10,068 nucleotides of DNA from Coriobacteriales bacterium. GTDB lineage: Bacteria > Actinomycetota > Coriobacteriia > Coriobacteriales > UBA8131. Position 1 is the stretch's first letter. The number at the start of each line of letters is the position of its first letter. The translations under genes were made by a program, and so were the position numbers. Where the stretch lies: positions 1 to 10,068 of the forward strand of contig JAISMZ010000026.1 of NCBI GenBank assembly GCA_031276475.1, in the 5' to 3' direction. Of the stretch, positions 5,949-10,068 are shown one piece after another. The notes beneath the pieces were generated by a model. The model made no database searches, was not told where the DNA came from, and saw only the letters and a list, made by a program, of their open reading frames with translations.

Positions 5949-7502
5949 CTACGTCCCCGTTCGGCAAAAGCGGATGTAGGAGCTAAGATCCTCGTCAAAT
6001 TTGATCTGGAGTTCGCTGGCGGCGGGCGCGGCAGCTTCAGATGAAGCGACGGCGAGTGAAGCTGCTTCAGACGCGTCGCCAGCAGGAACCGCACCAGCAG
6101 GCATCGCACCGCCGGACGCACCAATACCCACAGCGGTGGCGTCGCGGCGCACGAAGCGACAGGGAAAGGCCTGGCTTGCAAGCCGGGAATAGACGACGAA
6201 CTGATCTACAGCGCTTGGCTTTAAAACGAGGTTCAGACCGGCGGCAATCAGGTGCAGCTGGCCTCTTTGCCGCCTGACTTCAATCTGCCCATAGGCGGGA
6301 TGCTCGTAGTGACCGGCCAGGCCTGCGAGCGACGGCGCTTTTGCGGGCGGCACCGTGAGCCGCTGGGCCTCAAGCTTCTTTTGCTGACGGACGCCCTCCT
6401 GGGCTTTGCGGCACTCGCTGACCCAATCATGCGCCGGCGCGCCGAGCACCGCGTCGCAAAGCTGGCGCCCGATGGCCTCGCAGGCTACCGTGCTGTCCTG
6501 ATTGACCAGCACCGCATAGGCAAAGTCGTGCTCGGGCATGAAGCCGACGAGGGCCTTGTAGCCAAAGATCGTGCCGCCGTGATAGATCAGCCGCTGTTCG
6601 CGGTAGCGCTCACAAAACCAGCCGAGGGCATAGGCGCTGTCGCTGACAAATGGCAGGCTTATCGGTGAGAACTCGCCTGGATGAATGGGGATCTGGGGAG
6701 CATGAAGCTCGGCAAAGATACCTGCAGGCAGCAGCTGGCGTCCCTGAAAGCGGCCCTGTTCGAGGTTCAGCCTGGCCCAGATGAGCAGGTCGTGGACGGA
6801 GGCACTGAGTGCCCCGGCGCCACCGATGCTGTCGTCGTTGCTGGTGAAGAAGGGCAAATTAAAGCGGGAGAACCGCACCAGCGGGCGCGCGAAGTTATCA
6901 TCCACATCTCTTGCAGCACCACAGCGGGTATGGCTGCGCTGCATGCCCAGGGGCGTAAGGATGCGCTGCTCTATGAACTGACCCCAGGGTTGGCCGGAGA
7001 GGCGCTCGATGAGCAGCGACAGTACGCCGTACATCTGGTTTTGATAATGGAAGCGCTCGCGCAGGGCGTAGGCCGGTTCCAGAAAGCGCACCGAGGCCAC
7101 CATCTGCTCCAGACTGCGCTGTTGATTGAGAAAGTTCGCGATGTCATGGCGCGGCAGACCGCAGCGATGGCAGAGCAGATCGCGTGCTGTTACCTGAGCG
7201 GTGAGCGTCGCGTTAAACATCTGAAAATCGGGCAGATAGCCCACAAGCGGCTGATCGAGGCTGAGTTTGCCCTCCTCGCGCAGCAGCAGAAGTGCGGTGG
7301 CGACAAAGGCTTTGGAGCAGGAAGCGAGGCGATAGACGGTGTTGGCGTTGGCGGATTTAACGGCAAAGGCGCGATGCCCGATAACGCAGTGGCTGTCCCG
7401 CCCCGCCAGTGACACCCCCACGGCAACCGAAGGCAGGCTGAGGCGGTGGCGCGCGTCACGAACGATGGCCTGCAGGCCTGTTGGTGTCAGAGATTCAGGC
7501 AT
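5949..7502 (-). CDS. Cytoplasmic beta-lactamase-fold serine hydrolase
   Basis: This 517-residue protein is of the beta-lactamase/penicillin-binding-protein fold (class C and esterase-like branch, Pfam Beta-lactamase). The nucleophile motif SxxK is S61-C-S-K64, YxN is Y153-Q-N155, and the third motif is HGG (308-310). After the catalytic domain, residues about 390-517 resemble the beta-rich C-terminal domain often attached to such hydrolases (GHYEHPAYGQIEV). That domain is interrupted by a roughly 40-residue Ala/Gly/Ser run (457-497). I see no signal peptide, so it probably acts in the cytoplasm as an esterase, amidase or peptidase, not as an antibiotic beta-lactamase. Its ATG overlaps the transporter stop (TGATG), indicating translational coupling. 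The last codons and stop read ACGGGGACGTAG, resembling the local repeat motif. Confidence 0.88.
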   Translation of the reverse strand: MPESLTPTGLQAIVRDARHRLSLPSVAVGVSLAGRDSHCVIGHRAFAVKSANANTVYRLASCSKAFVATALLLLREEGKLSLDQPLVGYLPDFQMFNATLTAQVTARDLLCHRCGLPRHDIANFLNQQRSLEQMVASVRFLEPAYALRERFHYQNQMYGVLSLLIERLSGQPWGQFIEQRILTPLGMQRSHTRCGAARDVDDNFARPLVRFSRFNLPFFTSNDDSIGGAGALSASVHDLLIWARLNLEQGRFQGRQLLPAGIFAELHAPQIPIHPGEFSPISLPFVSDSAYALGWFCERYREQRLIYHGGTIFGYKALVGFMPEHDFAYAVLVNQDSTVACEAIGRQLCDAVLGAPAHDWVSECRKAQEGVRQQKKLEAQRLTVPPAKAPSLAGLAGHYEHPAYGQIEVRRQRGQLHLIAAGLNLVLKPSAVDQFVVYSRLASQAFPCRFVRRDATAVGIGASGGAMPAGAVPAGDASEAASLAVASSEAAAPAASELQIKFDEDLSSYIRFCRTGT

Positions 7503-9019
7503 CAGACGCCGTCGGGCGATGCTGCGGCGAGAGGCTCAGCGGCGGCAGCACCGGAGATGCCTGCGATCCCAGCCCCAGACTCGGCAGCGGTGGCCTTGGC
7601 GGCGCGCATCGTGGCGGCATCGCGGTCGGTGGGGCTAAGCAATGCCAATATCAGCATCCCGACAGCCATGACGGTGGGGAAATAGGCAAAGAAGCTCAAA
7701 AAGACCAGCTGCGTCGCCTCGTTTTGCACCGGTTGCAACACCTCGGCGCTGGGAGCCAGATAGCCGGCCGCCTGCATCGCCATCCCTAAGACAAAGGCCA
7801 GCAGGGCCTGGGCACCTTTCAGGATCAGACCGCGCAGAGCGTTGACCGAGCCCTCCAGACGATAGCCCTTGCGCCACTCGGCGATCTCGATGGACTCATT
7901 CAGGTTGGTGTTGATGCCCACCACCGTAAAGCCCATTGCGACGCCGATCAGGGCGGCGGTTACACCAGCGGCCAGAAAGCTGTCCGGCGCAAAGAAAAGC
8001 GGTATTTTGGAGACGAGCATGGCAATCGAGGCGGTTATCAGCACGCCGCGCCGCGCTGCCAGCCGGTTTACCAGACGAACACAGGGCAGCACCAGCAGGG
8101 CCACGCCAATCAGGATTGGCGCCAGGATACCTTCTCCACCGGGTCTTAGAAGGATGTAATTAGAGTAGTAGACGACGGTGGTCAGCGAGGCGGTAAGCGC
8201 AAAACTGTAAAACAGGTTGTAGCCGGTAATCGCCATGAAGTTGCGCTCGGTGAGCAGTATCTTAAAGGCTCTGAACAGCCCGATGCGCTCGCGGTGCGCC
8301 TCCTGCGGCCGCACGCGTTCGCGGGCGACGGCGTACATCACAAACTGACAGACGGCAAAGACCACCATCACGACGATTACCGTGCCGCGAAAACCGGCGC
8401 GCTGGTCAAGTACGTTTCCGACGGCGTCCACACCGCCAAAGGCTCGCATCAACAAGACCGAGAAGGCCGAGGCGACCAGCGGTCCCAGACCGGCACCGAT
8501 GGCCGCGAAGGTGGAAAGCGAGACCCGCTCATTGGGGTTGGAGGTAAGCACCGAGGGCAGCGAGACATAAGGGACGCCGAGGAAGGTGGCAAAGGAATCC
8601 ATGACGCAGTAGACGACCAAGGCGTAGACGAAGGCCTGAGTGGCTTCGAGCTCGGGCATCCAAAACAGGATGATCACAAAAAGCGCGGTAGGAATTGTCG
8701 CCCATTTGAGCAGTGGCCGGATCTTCTCACCGTTCTTAAAACGATGGTTGTCCACCAAAAGGCCGACCAGCGGGTCGTTGATGGCGTTCCAGATGGTACA
8801 GATCAGCATCAGCGTGCCGGCCAAGGCGGGCGGGATCCCCACGACATTGGTGTAAAATACCAACAGGTAGAGACTCATGAACTGAAGATAGAGTTCCAGG
8901 GAGCCGTCCTGGCAGGCGTAACCGATCTTCTCGCGCAGACGGAGTTTGTCGGAGGCGGCGACTGTGACTTGCTTGTCAGCGGCGGCAGTTGGCGCATTTT
9001 GTTGGTCGGCGGTTATCAT
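7502..9019 (-). CDS. GPH-family (MelB-like) sugar/cation symporter
   Basis: This is an inner-membrane secondary transporter of the glycoside-pentoside-hexuronide:cation symporter family (major facilitator fold), 505 residues from ATG 9019. GGAG (9026-9029) is 6 bases before that ATG; ATG 9022 or GTG 9031 would add one or four residues. The family signature NDPLVGLLVD lies at 81-90, followed by GEKIRPLLKW, and the second-half signature is ESIEIAEWRKGYRLEG (about 375-390). Some twelve hydrophobic segments are distributed along the chain. The first 24 residues and the last 40 or so are soluble, the tail being rich in Ala and Gly. It is the first gene of an operon with the serine hydrolase, which suggests that the imported compound is hydrolysed inside the cell. 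The substrate is unknown. Confidence 0.92.
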   Translation of the reverse strand: MITADQQNAPTAAADKQVTVAASDKLRLREKIGYACQDGSLELYLQFMSLYLLVFYTNVVGIPPALAGTLMLICTIWNAINDPLVGLLVDNHRFKNGEKIRPLLKWATIPTALFVIILFWMPELEATQAFVYALVVYCVMDSFATFLGVPYVSLPSVLTSNPNERVSLSTFAAIGAGLGPLVASAFSVLLMRAFGGVDAVGNVLDQRAGFRGTVIVVMVVFAVCQFVMYAVARERVRPQEAHRERIGLFRAFKILLTERNFMAITGYNLFYSFALTASLTTVVYYSNYILLRPGGEGILAPILIGVALLVLPCVRLVNRLAARRGVLITASIAMLVSKIPLFFAPDSFLAAGVTAALIGVAMGFTVVGINTNLNESIEIAEWRKGYRLEGSVNALRGLILKGAQALLAFVLGMAMQAAGYLAPSAEVLQPVQNEATQLVFLSFFAYFPTVMAVGMLILALLSPTDRDAATMRAAKATAAESGAGIAGISGAAAAEPLAAASPDGV

Positions 9020-9031
9020 CATCGTCTCCAC

Positions 9032-9060
9032 TTGTAGTAAACTTATAAGTAAACGGTAAT
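9032..9060. promoter_or_regulatory. Divergent control region with direct repeats and a palindrome
   Basis: The two divergent genes start 66 bases apart. Between them the heptamer AGTAAAC occurs at 9036-9042 and 9048-9054, 12 bases apart, overlapping the perfect palindrome ACTTATAAGT (9041-9050). A plus-strand promoter may use TTGTAG (9032-9037) and GGTAAT (9055-9060), 17 bases apart. A minus-strand -10 may be TATAAG (9047-9042). The overlap suggests shared control by one regulator, whose gene is not visible here. Confidence 0.45.
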
Positions 9061-9085
9061 AAGTCTACCATTAAAGAGGTCAAAA

Positions 9086-10027
9086 ATGTATGATCATACG
9101 CAAAAAATCCTGCTGGGAGACTTCCCGCAAAAGATCCATGTCCGTTTTTCCGATCCCGACGCGCCCATCCTGCTGGTGCTGCACGGCGGCCCGGGCATGG
9201 CTAACCGCCACAGCCTGATGACCCAACACAGCGACCTGGCCCGTGACTTTGTGCTGGTAGCCTGGGATCAGCGCGGCTGCGCCGGCTCCTATGCAGGCGT
9301 TGACCCGGCAACGCTGAGCGTAGAGCGGCTGGTGGAAGACGCAAACGAGCTGGTGCATTGGCTCTGTGAGCAGTTCGGGCAGGAGAAGGTGACGATCCTC
9401 GGCGGCAGCTGGGGCTCGCAGCTCGGCACGCTGCTGGCCTATCGCCATCCCCAGCACATCGCGGCCTATGTGGGCACCGGGCAGGTGGTAGACGGTGTGG
9501 AGAATGAACGGATCAGTTGGAAGTTTACCGTCGCCGAGGCCAAGCGGACAGGCGACACAAAGGCGCTGCAGACCCTCTACCGGATAGGCCCACCGGCGGC
9601 CGGGCAGTACCGGGGCGGCCTGTCCGGGCTTGTCGCCCAGCGCCAGCTGCTGGCGCGCTTCGGAGGCAGCACGCGAGCTGGCAGCAGCCTCTTTTGGAGC
9701 TACGTCTGGCCGCCGCTCAGCTCCAGGGAGTACTCCCCCGCCGATATATGGGGCTACCTGCGCGGCTACCGCCTGGTGCTTGGGACGATGTGGCCGGAGC
9801 TGACCGCCTACGACCTGCGCCGCGAGGCGCGGCAGTTCGCGCTTCCCTTCTACATCTTTCAGGGGCGCCATGATCAGAATACTCCTGCCGAGCTGGTGGA
9901 GCAGTACTTTGCGGTCCTGGAGGCACCGCACAAGGAGCTCATCTGGTTTGAGCAGTCAGCCCATTCGCCTCTGAGTGACGAGCCCGAACGTTTCAAACGG
10001 CTGCTGCGCGAGAAATTGCTGAATTAG
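9086..10027 (+). CDS. Proline-iminopeptidase-like alpha/beta hydrolase (S33 family)
   Basis: The 313-residue protein has an alpha/beta-hydrolase fold, and its length matches prolyl iminopeptidases, which remove N-terminal proline from peptides in the cytoplasm. ATG 9086 is preceded by AAAGAGGT (9073-9080), 5 bases away. Motifs are the oxyanion segment HGGPG (33-37), WDQRGCAGS (60-68), the nucleophile elbow GGSWGS with S108, the acidic residue D263 in GRHDQN and H293 in SAHSPL. The helical cap spans about residues 135-245. No signal peptide is seen. It is divergent from the transporter-hydrolase operon and may share its control. Close relatives include amino-amide or ester hydrolases, so the family is firm but the exact specificity is not. 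Confidence 0.9.
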   Translation: MYDHTQKILLGDFPQKIHVRFSDPDAPILLVLHGGPGMANRHSLMTQHSDLARDFVLVAWDQRGCAGSYAGVDPATLSVERLVEDANELVHWLCEQFGQEKVTILGGSWGSQLGTLLAYRHPQHIAAYVGTGQVVDGVENERISWKFTVAEAKRTGDTKALQTLYRIGPPAAGQYRGGLSGLVAQRQLLARFGGSTRAGSSLFWSYVWPPLSSREYSPADIWGYLRGYRLVLGTMWPELTAYDLRREARQFALPFYIFQGRHDQNTPAELVEQYFAVLEAPHKELIWFEQSAHSPLSDEPERFKRLLREKLLN

Positions 10028-10068
10028 GGGGCGGCGCTAAGACGGGCGGCGCAGGCGGAGCCGCAACG
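10028..10068. other. Right edge, no gene seen
   Basis: These 41 G/C-rich bases follow the stop codon of the hydrolase. They contain a short GCGG/CCGC stem but no T-run, so no terminator can be called before the window ends. Confidence 0.5.

Noticed and set aside
5937..5960. Terminator between the two convergent genes
   Set aside because: ACGGG/CCCGT gives only a 5-bp stem with a 13-base loop and no T-run.
6681..7412. Plus-strand frame of 243 codons across the serine hydrolase
   Set aside because: The minus-strand frame carries all three catalytic motifs; this one has no family resemblance.
5949..7502. Antibiotic-resistance beta-lactamase
   Set aside because: No export signal, an HGG third motif, an extra C-terminal domain and an operon with a sugar symporter favour a metabolic esterase or peptidase.
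8294..9037. Plus-strand frame of 247 codons opposite the transporter
   Set aside because: It is rich in Gly, Asp, His and Lys, as expected from reading membrane-protein codons backwards. It has no known domain.
9080..9931. Minus-strand frame of 283 codons opposite the S33-type hydrolase
   Set aside because: It overlaps the catalytic-motif frame completely and shows no motifs of its own.

Overview
The window reads as ordinary bacterial chromosome, GC-rich and densely coded. It contains seven intact protein genes, one short gene remnant and an unusual amount of small palindromic or tandem repeat DNA between genes. My best guess for the host is a GC-rich, probably anaerobic actinobacterium, with class Coriobacteriia the likeliest. 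This rests on the actinobacterial look of the ABC ATPase, the mix of a GPH sugar transporter with a UbiB-like protein, and recurrent GGGGACG(T/G) intergenic repeats. No rRNA or other marker is present, so this is inference.

Layout, left to right. Positions 58-232 hold five imperfect tandem copies of a CCGTCCCC-headed unit. Next come pyrE (orotate phosphoribosyltransferase) and, upstream of it on the same minus strand, deoC (deoxyribose-phosphate aldolase); both belong to nucleotide metabolism. Upstream of deoC is a perfect 30-bp inverted repeat with a TTT loop (1737-1799). It abuts and terminates a 16-codon reading frame with a very strong ribosome binding site, which may be the 5' stub of an IS30-type transposase. 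About 400 bases without a convincing gene follow, with a hairpin and an AT-rich candidate promoter. Then comes a two-gene plus-strand operon (2245-3841) for an ABC exporter-like ATPase and its six-helix membrane partner.

A second gene-free stretch (3842-4244) carries an 86/100-bp tandem duplication built from a 13-base unit. It leads into a UbiB/AarF-family (ABC1) atypical kinase with two C-terminal membrane helices. Convergent to that gene, with only 12 bases between the stops, is a minus-strand pair: a GPH-family sugar/cation symporter (7502-9019) whose stop overlaps the start of a cytoplasmic beta-lactamase-fold serine hydrolase (5949-7502). Across a compact 66-base divergent control region lies a proline-iminopeptidase-like alpha/beta hydrolase (9086-10027).

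The transporter and serine hydrolase probably form an uptake-and-cleavage unit for an unidentified small substrate, possibly with the divergent hydrolase. The most unusual signals are the recurring GGGACG-type repeat DNA, including the last codons of the serine hydrolase, and Ala/Gly/Ser-rich insertions or tails in several otherwise conserved proteins. I found no clearly new defence or mobile system.
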